From NCBI GenBank assembly GCA_003024785.1, contig PUQB01000020.1, positions 810,314-874,313 of the forward strand: a DNA stretch of 64,000 nt. The letters are read 5' to 3'. Made by a program: the position numbers and the translations under genes. The notes under the pieces are model-generated. The model did not search any database. It saw only the letters and a list, made by a program, of their open reading frames with translations, and had not been told where the DNA came from. Positions 10,975 to 21,624 of this stretch are shown here, in pieces. The DNA comes from Selaginella tamariscina. Taxonomy: Eukaryota > Streptophyta > Lycopodiopsida > Selaginellales > Selaginellaceae. The number at the start of each line of letters is the position of its first letter. The first letter of the stretch is position 1.

Positions 10975-12515
10975 ATAAATATGTAAGAAAATACAGAGTA
11001 TAAAATACAATTTTGCTGGCTGAGAGAGAGAGAGAGAGAGAGAGAGGTGGGTGTTATACACTAAGACAAACGAGTATGTGTCACATATAGGAGATATATA
11101 GTTTTATATATACAGTATTTGGAAGACAGCTGAAAGTCCAAGTTATTCGGATAGACAAATATTGACAGGTTGCACGTACATATAAATATATATACATTTA
11201 TTATATAAACAAAATGTATTATATATAATGGTTGAACTTTAGTTACTTACAATGTAATTGCGTATTATTAAATAATGTTGTTTATATGCTTACATATATA
11301 TGTTTTTCTCTAACTTATATATGTTTATATTTATAGCTTTTTCCCTCATTCATTGAATTCACTAAATATTTAGTATCTGATTATTCTTATTATTTTATGT
11401 GTAACTAGTTTTTAACGGTGCAATACATTTAAAAGATATACCTAACTAGTTAAACTTTATTAAATAAATGTTAATTATAAAAAATTATAATTTTTTGCTG
11501 ATATCCTATATTAAAGGTAAAAGGTTTAATTTGAATGGTTTAGATTTTAGTTTAGGTTTCAAGAATAGTATCAATAATGAGGTATATTTTAAAAATATGT
11601 CTTACTTGGATGGTTTGTTTTTTTTTTCACCTAAATTTTAAGAAATGTAAAAATAAAATATCTTAATAGTATCTTATTTTAAAATATTATTTAATTAGAT
11701 GGCTTCATTTTCTAGCGTGTGCGTGAGTATTTATTATCTTTTCAACCTCGTGTTATTAAGGAGTTTCTTGTGCAAGGAGGTGAGCATACAGGCACCGGCG
11801 AAGGTAATTCAGTGTGTGTGTGGTTGTGTGTGCGTGTGTGTGTGGACTAGTCATCTAGTTTACTTATTGATTTAGGTGAGAGCTCTCTATGGAGAGTCGT
11901 TTCCAGACGAGATTCATGCCATAGACATCGCATGTGCAAACAACAGCCAACTCCTTAGAACTTGCACGCTGTGACCAGATCGATGGCCAAGGTACATAGG
12001 TATATATTTGTATGTTCTTTTTGATGTGTCTGTGTGTATGTATAGTTGAATAAGCTCTGACGCTGGATGTCTAAACTCGGAGCTCTATGTGTACAAGTGA
12101 CAGGGGTAACGTCCATGGAGGTTATCATGTTTACTTTCTTATCAATATCTATAATGCACTGATATATATGTACTTTCTTACTATACTTTTACCGTTAATA
12201 CTTTTGGTATTTTCAGTATTTTAAGTGTACAATTTAGATATTAAATAATCAAATTCAACTATATTATATATATATTTTTTTAATTATATTTTAAATAAAC
12301 TTTAAATTCTTAAACCAATTTAATAAAACATAGTTTTAAAATATACTATCATTATAACCTATTAGTGGTGTATTTTCTAAATTAAATTTGAAAATTAAAA
12401 TATCTACTTTAAAATATTTAATTCCTCCTTAAATAGAATATAATATTTTTATTTGTATTTAAATTTTTTATGATTATCATTCCAATTAAAAGATCTTGCA
12501 TCGTCATTGACTCAC
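10975..12515 (+). repeat. duplicated block, unit B
   Basis: Same ordered landmarks as unit A: AAATATGTAAGAAAATACAG at about 10,978, CACATATAGGAGATATATAG at about 11,082, TTGCACGTACATATAAATAT at about 11,171, AAGCTCTGACGCTGGATGTC at about 12,052 and AATTAAAAGATCTTGCATCG at about 12,485. Unit B is longer because it contains a (GA)n tract at 11,022-11,046 and a segment around 11,200-11,990 not matched in unit A. Confidence 0.75.
11699..11974 (+). CDS. putative small secreted protein, two exons
   Basis: I do not recognise a family. Exon 1 (11,699-11,803) starts at ATG and encodes 35 residues beginning MASFSSVCVSIYYLFNLVLL: a short polar N-end followed by a hydrophobic core, like a signal peptide. 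It ends exactly at AAG|gtaatt. The intron (11,804-11,875) carries a TG-rich tract and ends in a pyrimidine-poor ttgatttag. Exon 2 (11,876-11,974) continues in phase as VRALYGESFPDEIHAIDIAC and ends CTL-stop. The predicted product is 67 residues with Cys at 8, 25, 55 and 65. It lies in the part of unit B that unit A lacks. It could equally be chance frames or a piece of a larger gene; an alternative phase of exon 1 also stays open. Confidence 0.3.
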
Positions 12516-12519
12516 TCAA

Positions 12520-12865
12520 ATTTCACTATTATTAGATATTGTATAATTTATTAAAAAAAAGCTAGTAGTCATGTTTAGCATCATATTATTTAAAATAAAC
12601 GATGTCATTGATATGAATAAAATAAATAAATTGCATAGAATCTCCAATTTAAGTAATTGAAGGAAATTCCTGTACTACTCTGGAACTATTTAGTTTGCAT
12701 ACTACCAAATTAAAGTTTACTTTAAATGTAATAATATAAAAGCTCAAATGATATACTAAAATTGAGACACGTTTCTATTGACACACGTGGAAAACTGTAT
12801 ATTTGCTGGTTAACAAGGATTATGTGTGATGAAAGTCCCACAATACTCTTCTAATACTGTATTAT
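12520..12865. other. AT-rich spacer, nothing recognised
   Basis: No coding or repeat feature that I can name. Confidence 0.4.
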
Positions 12866-12871
12866 CTAATT

Positions 12872-12960
12872 TCACCGGATCAACTGGCGTATTGAAAGCC
12901 CACGCAAATTTCTGGTCCATAAGCTCGTTTAACACTTCAACCCATCGTATTCTACAAACG
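12872..12960 (-). pseudogene. bromodomain (GTE-type) exon fragment
   Basis: The minus strand reads RIRWVEVLNELMDQKFAWAF then NTPVDPVKL. This is the start of a plant GTE/BET bromodomain (typically LMKHKxxWxFNTPVDxxxL), covering helix Z and the first part of the ZA loop. The frame then runs into unrelated sequence where the domain should continue with a PDYxxIIKxPMDLGT motif, and I see no matching second exon nearby. Bromodomains bind acetyl-lysine on histones. This is an isolated exon-sized relic, carried in by a duplication or transposon, or the last trace of a lost gene. Confidence 0.7.
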
Positions 12961-12964
12961 TTTA

Positions 12965-13985
12965 CTTTTTCACATATACATGTATACCTTGAAAATACAC
13001 ATTCACATGACGCACACGCGGACACGCACCTGCACGCACACCTCACATTATTGCATCGTGTGCATGATGTAAGCAATAGCTATGGTTTGACAATGTTTTT
13101 GTAACCCCTCCTATACTGGTGGATAATGGCAGTATGGAAGTAATTCTGAAGTTGTGTATCTTAAATATACACATATATCTGTGTTGAAACAATTGCTAAA
13201 CAAAACCATGTAGTCCTTACACTTGCAGTTGATGGATCTAATATGTCAAAACTCATGTTACTTCCAAAAACAATGATGAGCCCGTGGTCAGTTTAAAATA
13301 TTTAAACTGCTATATAGTCTTGTATTTTTTCAGATAAAGGTGAAGACTTCATAGCAGCCCCCATTTAAGTAACGCACACACACACACACACACGAGAGTG
13401 TATGAGTATACAAAGAAGATGAGTTCACAAGCAACTGCAGCTGTGGGTACAAGCTAAGAGTTCTTTTTTGAGTATTCCTCACTTTAATTGCCTTGCAAGA
13501 TCTCCGTGAAAGTAGTAAACAACATCAACTAAACAGGATTAACATATTAAACACGTTAAGCATAACTTTCATTATAAAATACGATCATATACGAGTTTAT
13601 ATTTGCTGTTGTTTCACATGCGTTTCCCACACCTGTTATTCAACTTTGCATATTTGGCCACATAACGACAGAAATCCGTACAGGTGTAAGATTTTGACGC
13701 ATTTAGTGAGTTCACAAGAAAGTCGCATATATTAATTAGAATATACTCAGCATATACGTGGATACGTTGCGTGTTTGAAAAATTTATTGTGAATTTACTA
13801 AGAAACAGACATGTTTAATGCTTTGGAGATGATAAAAGCCACCGGTATTGTTGACTAAATCGGCGCCGTGTCGGTTTGAATTTTACTGCACACACGAATC
13901 CCTTATATCATTATTTGTGTGCATGCACGATCCTCACTCATTATATGTTGCGTGCGTGACCTTACGTGATCTTCAAAAATCATTC
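12965..13985. other. intergenic DNA upstream of the RING-VWA gene
   Basis: No gene seen. It contains a Cys-rich open frame on the minus strand that comes only from an imperfect (GTGC)n/(CA)n tract at about 13,000-13,060, and a CA repeat at about 13,374-13,393. Confidence 0.5.
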
Positions 13986-13986
13986 T

Positions 13987-13994
13987 TTATATAG
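13987..13994 (+). promoter_or_regulatory. TATA box candidate for the RING-VWA gene
   Basis: TTTATATAG lies about 60 bp before the ATG at 14,055, in a suitable position for a short 5' leader. Confidence 0.5.
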
Positions 13995-14054
13995 AGTAAG
14001 TTACATAGGAATTCAGAATTCTAAGGTGATCGGATCGGATCGTGTTGGGAGTGA

Positions 14055-16336
14055 ATGGGGAAGGGATGGAAAGCAGCCAAGGCTGTGTTCAAGTCCAGTT
14101 GTGTAACTCCACAGGTATCAAAATCGAGTTCCTTGCAAAGAAATGGATCTATGCCCAGTACGATTCCGAGAATTCCCAGTCTCAAGGATCTGTTTGACTC
14201 CGACAAGGAGTATAAGTCACAGAATGTACCATCTGCCAGCACGAAACGAAGCTTGAGTACTGGAAGGACAATTCATCATAAGGTATGTTTAATTCATCAT
14301 ATAGACAAGAGTTTGTTTTTCTATCACACAACTGCTGTCGCCATCCATTCGATTAAATCCTTATAAAGGTTTATATATTGTGATCCCAATCAATCTCATA
14401 TATAAATCCTTATCACCATCTTATTTTCTCTCCCTTGTGTATAAACATGTAATGCCAGTCACTTTAAAGAAGATATAACATGTAATACAGGGGGTTTGTC
14501 CGATATGCTTGGACTCAATGAAACCGAGAGGAGGACAGGCACTTTTCACAGCAGAGTGCTCCCATATGTTCCACTTCACATGCATTGCAACAAACGTGCA
14601 TCATGGGAACCACATATGCCCTGTCTGCCGTGCAAACTGGATACACCTCCCGCAGCAGCAACAGATACATCAAAACACCCAGGAACTCGTTGACCCCGTA
14701 CTCAGGATCTTAGACCAGTCCATTCGCCGTGAACAAGCCAGGTACGCCAACAGAAACAACACCGGAGCCACAAGTGTTATAAACAACGAGCAAACTGTAT
14801 ACAACGATGATGACGCATGTGATTATGTTCAAGTTGGTCCTCATGGTCACGACAGGCACCCTGTTGTGTCTATACTAGCAGAGACCGATGCTGTTGGGGC
14901 TGAGGAACAGAGGAGTCCCTTCACTGTGCTCATCAACTTGAGGGCTCCTAGAAATACACTGGAACGTGCTCCCATCGACCTCGTTACTGTTCTCGACGTC
15001 AGCGGATCAATGGTACTTATACACACCATAAGTTATATATACACATATTCTATAATACATACATTATTATATACTTATTATCTATTGCAAAACAGGCTGG
15101 TTCGAAGCTGGGGCTTGTAAAGTCAGCGATGGAGTTTGTCATCGGACAGCTGGGAGCACACGACAGGTTGTCCATAGTCTCCTTTTCCACCGTGGCAACC
15201 CGACTATTTCCTCTGTGGCGCATGGACGCCACAAATAAGCGGCGGGCGGTACAGGCAGTACAGTCACTAGTGGCCTCTGGCGGTACGAACATCGCTGACT
15301 CATTGCACAAGGCGTCAAAGATTCTTCGTGATTGCCGGTTCCGAAACCCAGTATGTAGCGTGGTGTTGCTCTCCGATGGACAGGACACAACGTCATGGTC
15401 CCTGTCGTATCCTGCAAGGAGGACAAATGCCACATCATCATGGTCCTCGTCCTACTTGGCAAGAACTGCAAACCGCCAAGCAGTACCCATTCACACGTTC
15501 GGTTTTGGCTCCGACCATGACGCCGGTACACTGCATGCAGTAGCGGAGGCCACCGGCGGTACATTCTCATTCCTCCGAACAGAGACCGAGGTACGAAGCG
15601 CCTTTGGGCAGTGCATTGGTGGCTTCTCAGCGTTGTAACACAAGACGTGGAAATCCAGCTGCATGCTGCTGCACCAGAGATTAAGGTTCTCAAAATTGAG
15701 AATGGGGGATTTGAGAGCAGTGTTTCTGAGGATCGAGATAGTGCAACAGTCAGGTTAGGTGATCTCTATGCGGAGGAGGAGCGGGATGTCCTTGTGCAGG
15801 TTGCCTTGGGCAGGTCTGTATCTGAGCTACTTAGAATTGGCTGCAGATTCAGGGATCCCTTGCAGCCAAATGAGATTCTAGAGACCAGGACAGGTTCATT
15901 GTATATCCGGAGAGAAGATATAGAAGCAAATGGGAATCTGGAAGTTGACAGGCAGCGCAACCGGCTGCTTGCATCTGAAGCAATGGCAAGAGCAGGTAAT
16001 CTGGCAGACTCTGGGAATCTGACGGCAGCACAACGGGCTGTGTATGAGTCCCGGCGACGGATAGAGCAATCGGCAGCGTTCGGAAGCGGAGATGCGGTTT
16101 CCAGATCATTGCATTCCGAACTTGGGGAGGTATTGCATCGAATGGAGAACCGGAGGATATTTGAGGAATCAGGGAGGGCATATGCGCTTTCTGCACATAG
16201 CTCCCATTCGCGCCAGAGGGCCACTGTACGCCATGGTTCAGAGGAAGACACGTACGGACGAAGCTACCAGACGTCGTCCATGGCGGAGATGGTGCATTTG
16301 TCTCAGAGTTTTGGTGCTCCATCACCAAGGCGATAA
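14055..16336 (+). CDS. RING-H2/VWA E3 ubiquitin ligase, WAV3-like
   Basis: Three exons: 14,055-14,282, 14,491-15,012 and 15,096-16,336, all with gt..ag borders and in phase. Exon 1 gives a basic N-end of 76 residues. Residues 79-128 form a RING finger: CPICLDSM, then CSHMFHFTC, then CPVCRANW (C3H2C3 order). A von Willebrand factor A domain follows at about residues 236-425, with an intact metal-binding DVSGSM (245-250) and GGTNIADSL. Intron 2 falls directly after DVSGSM. The C-terminal part (from VVTQDVEIQL on) matches the beta-rich region after VWA in WAV3/EDA40 proteins. Full length would be about 660 residues, near the family's usual size. A one-base loss near 15,621 (GGTGGC then CTTCTCAGC) shifts the frame, so the literal reading stops at 15,638. 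WAV3-family ligases act in root gravitropism and growth; substrate here unknown. Confidence 0.85.
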
Positions 16337-16374
16337 AGTTTCTCTTTTCTTTTTGAATTTCTATATTCGTTTCC

Positions 16375-16380
16375 AATAAA
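16375..16380 (+). terminator. polyadenylation signal AATAAA
   Basis: Canonical AATAAA 39 bp after the stop codon of the RING-VWA gene. Confidence 0.6.
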
Positions 16381-16399
16381 TTTTAACATGTAAATACGT

Positions 16400-17385
16400 T
16401 TCTCTAACGTTGTCGTTTTACTCAGTGCTGAACTTGGTCACAACAATATTTACCATGCATGCCAGTGTAACTGTTGTATCACAAGCATAGCTATCTATCT
16501 ATACTATAGCACACTGCCGCTAAAGCGGATCTAGTACATCAGCTTGGATGCGGTATACATACATATACACGTGTATCTGCATGGAGAAACAGTATATATA
16601 TACACCATGAAGTATTGTAAAATATCAAACTTGTGATTTCCTTATTAACAGTATCAGGAAGTATTTTGGGTCGAGTTTTGAAGAAGGCCATTTAAATTGC
16701 CATCGCCGGTTAGATTTAATTTAATTAATTAATTTTCAATATGTATTCTAAAGATATAATTCAAAACACTATGAATATTATTGTTAATCATTTGTTACCG
16801 CTCAGATGAGTCTAAAAAACTAATGATTAGAAGGAAGCGTAATAAATAATAAAGTATTTATTATATAAGAATATATATATATATATTAAAGTGTATATTT
16901 GGTGTATATTGTAGCATTTATTAGATTATTTAAATCATGTAGGAATATTCTAGACAATTTATATTAGGGCATGGACGTCGTTTTCAATTATAACAAGAGT
17001 TTCTTGTTAAAATTGGATTTTTTACATACAATGGTACATTAAAATCACTCATAAATTTGTGAACTCAGTATAGCCGCCCAACATTCATAAATCTCTAGGT
17101 TTTTATAGCAAATATAGTGCCCCTTTCTGTCACACCCATTCCCAAATCCTCCTTTCTATCCTCTTTTTACTTTGCCCGTTCATTTTCCTACTCTTTTCTT
17201 CCCTTTTCCTCAGCATGAACAATCCCAATGTTCCTGAGATTTTATACATTGTCACCAATCAAGTTTGCCTCCCATTTCAAACGATCATGCCATTTATAAT
17301 TAGTTCCTCACCAACATCTACATAATTTTTCTTCTACTAAGGACTTCTAGCTTTGCTTGAACTAGCTAGAAGTATCCCTAAACTC
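16400..17385. other. intergenic, AT-rich, no gene
   Basis: Nothing recognised apart from short TA runs (about 16,869-16,887). Confidence 0.5.
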
Positions 17386-17389
17386 CATC

Positions 17390-18115
17390 ATGGGCATTGG
17401 GCAAAAGGGCATTGACTTTTGGATGTGTGTGACCCTATTGTTCCATCAAGAACAAAACTCAATGGTGCAAGTACAAAAGGCATTGTTGAGTCGGTTTGTC
17501 AATGCCATCCAACGCAAGGTTAACAAATTTTATGGGGCGTATTCTCAAGTTTGTGCTTTTGTGCAATATTACAAATCGTAAACATATTGTGGTGCAGAAT
17601 GAGTAGGGCAAAAGTGCCAATGACAAGTTGAATGATGCATTCATCTTGTATGAGTTGCAAGTGAAGTCTTCCTTCACCATGGTGGCACTTTGGTCTCTAT
17701 TATGTAGGACACCAAAATGACAAGAACAACTAGATGCGATCACTGTTACAAAGCCCACCACAAAGAAGTACGAGGCCAACAAGCCTATTGTCAATTAGGA
17801 GGATGTTGCCCTACTAGTAGAAGCCATTGAGACCTCTAATGAGCTGGCTTGGCCTCTTGGCCAGAAGACATCCAAGAGGGTGGCTAAGGATAATAAGGAC
17901 ATGGCCGCCCTCACAAGTAGCTCAACCATCATGGCCAAAGTGACAATCGATGCAACACTTCAAGCCAAGCACAAGGCAAATGCATTATAGTTGATTTCGG
18001 AGGAGAGGATAATGTGTGTCGACATGAGCAAGCTCAACACCATTCAATGTGAATATTACATGTTGAAACAACGTCACATTTTACAAGTAGCAAAGGCCTA
18101 AGACATGGAGGAGTA
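17390..18115 (+). pseudogene. Myb/SANT-like ORF of a PIF/Harbinger element
   Basis: The opening frame reads GIGQKGIDFWMCVTLLFHQ, and soon after SRFVNAIQRKVNKFYGAYSQ. This is the plant pattern T-Q-K-x-x-x-FW...SRW-x-x-IQ-x-x-V-x-KF-x-G-x-Y of the NAM-associated/Myb-like proteins that accompany Harbinger transposases. After a stop, other frames give a degraded ALWSLLCRTPK (the usual LLR-x-PKW motif), an Ala/Lys-rich tail with RVAKDNKDMAALTSSSTIM, and a heptad-like end. Several stops and shifts make it inactive. It converges on the transposase remnant at 18.3-19.5 kb, so together they outline one old element. Confidence 0.75.
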
Positions 18116-18339
18116 AAGTGGAGAAGGGTGGTTATCTTTTGAAACGCCTAAATAAATTAGTCTTCATCTCCCCATGTTGCTGCCAAAGATGCTCTATGAG
18201 ATCATTGTGTAACTGGACGTGTGTAACATCATTACACATTGCACAAAAACAATCCACAAACACATTGAAGTCGCACATGTCATGGACTAGCAAGCTCTCC
18301 ACATCCAATTGTCCCTCTAATCCTGCCCATGCTTGTCCC

Positions 18340-19546
18340 TCTTCATGCTAGTCTTCAATGATCATATTGTGTAGAACTATACATGTTATCATTATTGTCT
18401 TTAGGTTCTCCAAATGTCACATGTGTGCCAGCCCATGGATGATGGCAAATCGAACTTGCAATATGTCAAATGTGCACTCCACATCTTTATACATTGCCTC
18501 CTGCTTTTGGGCAAAATGTTATAGTGTAAAGGATTGATATCAATACTATTTTAGCATGTACATGTGTACAAATGTACAATATTTAACTTTTTCTTAGCAC
18601 TTTATGGGAGAAAAATGGTTTTGACGAGGGTGGTATAGTTTGGATATATGCCATCTGCCAGATAATAGCCCATTCCATAGTCGTGCCTATTAATGGAAAA
18701 GTTGATGAGTGTCGCTCATCCATTGCAAAGCTCATGGAATAGCTTTGAACGATCCATCACATTGATGTCATTGCTCCTGACATGCCAAAAAGTCATGCCA
18801 TATGTGAAGGTTTTGCAATGCAACAACTTTGAGGATGTGGCTTCTTTGCCTTGCCAATGTACTGGCCATCCCATGCAACAGGATAGTTTTTCCAAAACCA
18901 ATGCATATAATCGAGTGAGTTGAGCATTCATGGGAACCCGCAGTCACTTTCTCAACTAATAGACATTGCACATCTTGCTCACTCGGTTGGCACAAATACT
19001 CTTGCCAAATGCTTGCACAATTGCTACAATAAAGTGATGCAAACATTCATGACCAATACTCTCTACCATGCGTAGGGACTGATCTAACAAATTTGGTGAG
19101 ACGTTATAGGCCAATAATTGACGCATTGCCGAGTGCACTTCTATAGTGCTGATAAGCCCATTTGCCATGTTGCATTTGGCTTTTGCACAAGTAGTTGTCG
19201 GCCTATTACAGAATATCGCGAATGAGACATATGGAACCAACAGCAAAAATTGATAGCTTCATAGATTAGGTTCTTTACAAAATAATCTTTCATCAAGCAC
19301 TTGTGTTCATGTGCGCAGTTGCGAACCTTGTTGATGAGACAACCTTGTGTTGATCCATCAAGTCTCATGTCGGGACCAATGTGCCGCCTGTACAATAATA
19401 AATTGTTGTTGAGCAATAAACATTGCATTGTCCTTGTTGTCTCCAAAATATAGTTCATCATTGCTACTCTCTTGCGAGAGCTCCACAACAAGATCCATTG
19501 TGAGTTGGTGGAGTGCAGATGAGGAAAAAATAAGACCACGTGTCAC
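18340..19546 (-). pseudogene. PIF/Harbinger (HARBI1-like) transposase
   Basis: Minus strand, read across several frames. It gives RRHIGPDMRLDGSTQGCLIN, HKCLMKDYFVKNLIYEAINF, then a stretch with SAMRQLLAYNVSPNLLDQSL and RMVESIGHECLHHFIVAIVQ. Later parts give [44 protein letters not shown] and finally KDVECTFDILQVRFAIIHGL. These match, in order, the HTH region and DDE core of plant Harbinger transposases, including the SNNDINVLxxS and RKDVERAFGVLQxRFAII blocks that hold catalytic Asp and Glu. Stops and frameshifts are spread throughout, so it is defective. No terminal inverted repeats or TTA/TAA target duplication were confirmed. Confidence 0.9.
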
Positions 19547-19559
19547 ACATTATGGTGAG

Positions 19560-20635
19560 TTTATGGTGCATCATCTACAGGCTCCATTCAAAAATTCTAT
19601 AAATGTATCTGTAAAGGGCTATATTTATGGTTCATCTTTGGGGATGTCTTTATATATTGGATAGTATTTCAATTACTGCAACACTAGATCCATTCATCAA
19701 CAAGTGAAACTACTTCTCCTTATCAAGTTGGTGCCTCAACAAGCTTCTACTTGAGAGCCTCAAAGAGTTGCTAATGAGCATTTATTCATTCACACAGTAC
19801 GCCCTTTGTAAGTAACTCCACCAGCAATTGCATCATATGCACGTATTGATGAATGAACTTCCTTAAAACTATTGTTTTTATTCACACTTCCTTGGATAAC
19901 TAGTTCAACCCATGTAATTCTTTTTTAATAAAACCTGCTCGTACCTTTTCATAACCAAACCATGTTGGCAATTAACCTCATTTATCTTACCCTTTTACCT
20001 TCTTAATTATAAGGACAAACTCAAAATTTATAATTTCACAATTTTATTATCTAATTAATTGCATAAATGTGTAATTATTTATTTTAGCCCTTGTTCAACA
20101 ATGGTGTATAATAACTTATTATGGGTCACTATTGTCCTCTTGTGAGAAGAGTGTGCCTATATGGGTAAGTAATTAATCTTCATTTTAGTTTTATTTATCT
20201 TGTACATATGATCTAACCCTAAGAGAGGGCCATTTTATATGATGCACATTTCTACAATTCCATATAATGATTCTATACAAACTGAGTGACTTTTATACAA
20301 AGGGTTGTCCTCAGTGTTGAGGACATGTTGAGAACAATTAGTTTTTAATAAAGACAATTAAAGACATAAACTTACTAATAATGAAATGAGAAACATATCT
20401 ATTCAAAAATTTTATGACTTAATTTTTTAAGGATCCTTCAGCTGTTAAGAATCAACCTAAGTAAAATTATGTTGTAGTCTATGTGTGTCCATATACATAT
20501 GTATGTGTATATACATACACTTGAATGCATATAGAAGTTTTTGAAGTTCGAAGTTTGTAAATGTAGTGTGTATGCAATCTTACATATATATATATCATCT
20601 CATGGGTTAACCAATTTGTTAAGCAAATTGTTTGA
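19560..20635. other. AT-rich spacer, no gene
   Basis: Nothing recognised. A short palindromic phrase GTCCTCAGTGTTGAGGAC at about 20,307 resembles the loop part of the hairpin repeats that follow. Confidence 0.4.
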
Positions 20636-20639
20636 ACCT

Positions 20640-21620
20640 CACACCATCCAACTCAGTCTTTTGGGGCCATGCATCGTCTCAAGGATGGTGCATGGCCCTA
20701 GGAGGTTGCGAGTCCCAACCTCGTTGGTGCATGGCCCTATAAGGTTGTGAGTTTAACCTTGCTAGGGCAAGATAAAGCTATACATTGAAAAGGAATTAAA
20801 CTCATTGAGGATGATGCATAACCCTTGTGAGTTTGAACCTTGTTAGGGCAGGTTAATATTGTACGTTAAAAGGAATTAAACTCAAATCCGTAGCCTTTTG
20901 GAGCCATGCACTATCCTCAACGTGTTGATGATGGTGCATGGCTAAAAGGTTGTGAGTCTAAACCTCACTAAGGCGAGATTAATACTGTATATTGAAAATG
21001 AATCAAACTTATCGAGGATGGTGCATGGCTTTAGAAGATTGTGAGTTTGAACCTCACTGGGGTGATGTTAATATTATATTGAAACCTTCTAGGGTCATGC
21101 ACCATCCTTGCTCATAAGGTTGCAAGTTCAAACCTTGCTAAGGCATTTAATATGTATGTTAAAGGCTTGCTTTTCTCTAGTTGTTATTTCTCCCCTACGA
21201 CCAAAATTGTGTGTTTGTAAATGTGTCAAGAAGAACAATCTCAGCACGTGAATGTGGTTCAATTTGAGAAGTACTAACACACAAGCACTTCTAATCATGA
21301 GGACAATGCATGGCTTTAGAAGGATGCAAGTTCGAACCACGCTAGAGTAATGTTAATACTGTATGTTAAAAAAGAATTGAACTTAGGGTTATGTAAAAAA
21401 ATTGAATTGGGGTCATGTACCATCCTTAGTGTTGAGGATGGTGCATGGCCCCAAAAAGTTGCAAGTTTGAACCTCCTTATGATGAGGTTAATATTTTACA
21501 TTAAAAAGAAATCAAACTCGCAATCCTCAGTGCCAAGTTGGGGTCATGCACCATCCTCAACATTGAAAAGAAGTCAAACTTGCAAACTTCTGGGGCCATG
21601 TATACATATACATTTATAGA
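20640..21620. repeat. array of hairpin-forming repeats
   Basis: The phrase GGATGGTGCATGGCC-like recurs at about 20,681, 20,723, 20,809, 20,930, 21,015, 21,300 and 21,435. Its inverse GGGGCCATGCACCATCC-like occurs at about 20,660, 20,901, 21,088, 21,409, 21,539 and 21,593. Each is followed by a conserved tail AAGGTTGTGAGTTTGAACCT and a TTAATATTGTA..AAAAGGAATTAAACTC-like part. The best pair (21,409-21,427 with 21,434-21,452) gives a 19-bp stem with a 6-nt loop, all mismatches being G-U in RNA. The tail's GTTCGAACC-like core resembles a tRNA B-box, but no A-box is convincing. Confidence 0.85.
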
Positions 21621-21624
21621 CATG

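Noticed and set aside
15139..15693. Open frame of 184 codons on the minus strand
   Set aside because: Antisense shadow of the VWA-domain exon, caused by its higher GC content.
20640..21620. tRNA genes or a tRNA-derived SINE
   Set aside because: GTTCGAACC-like cores resemble a B-box, but there is no cloverleaf, no acceptable A-box at the right distance and no anticodon arm.
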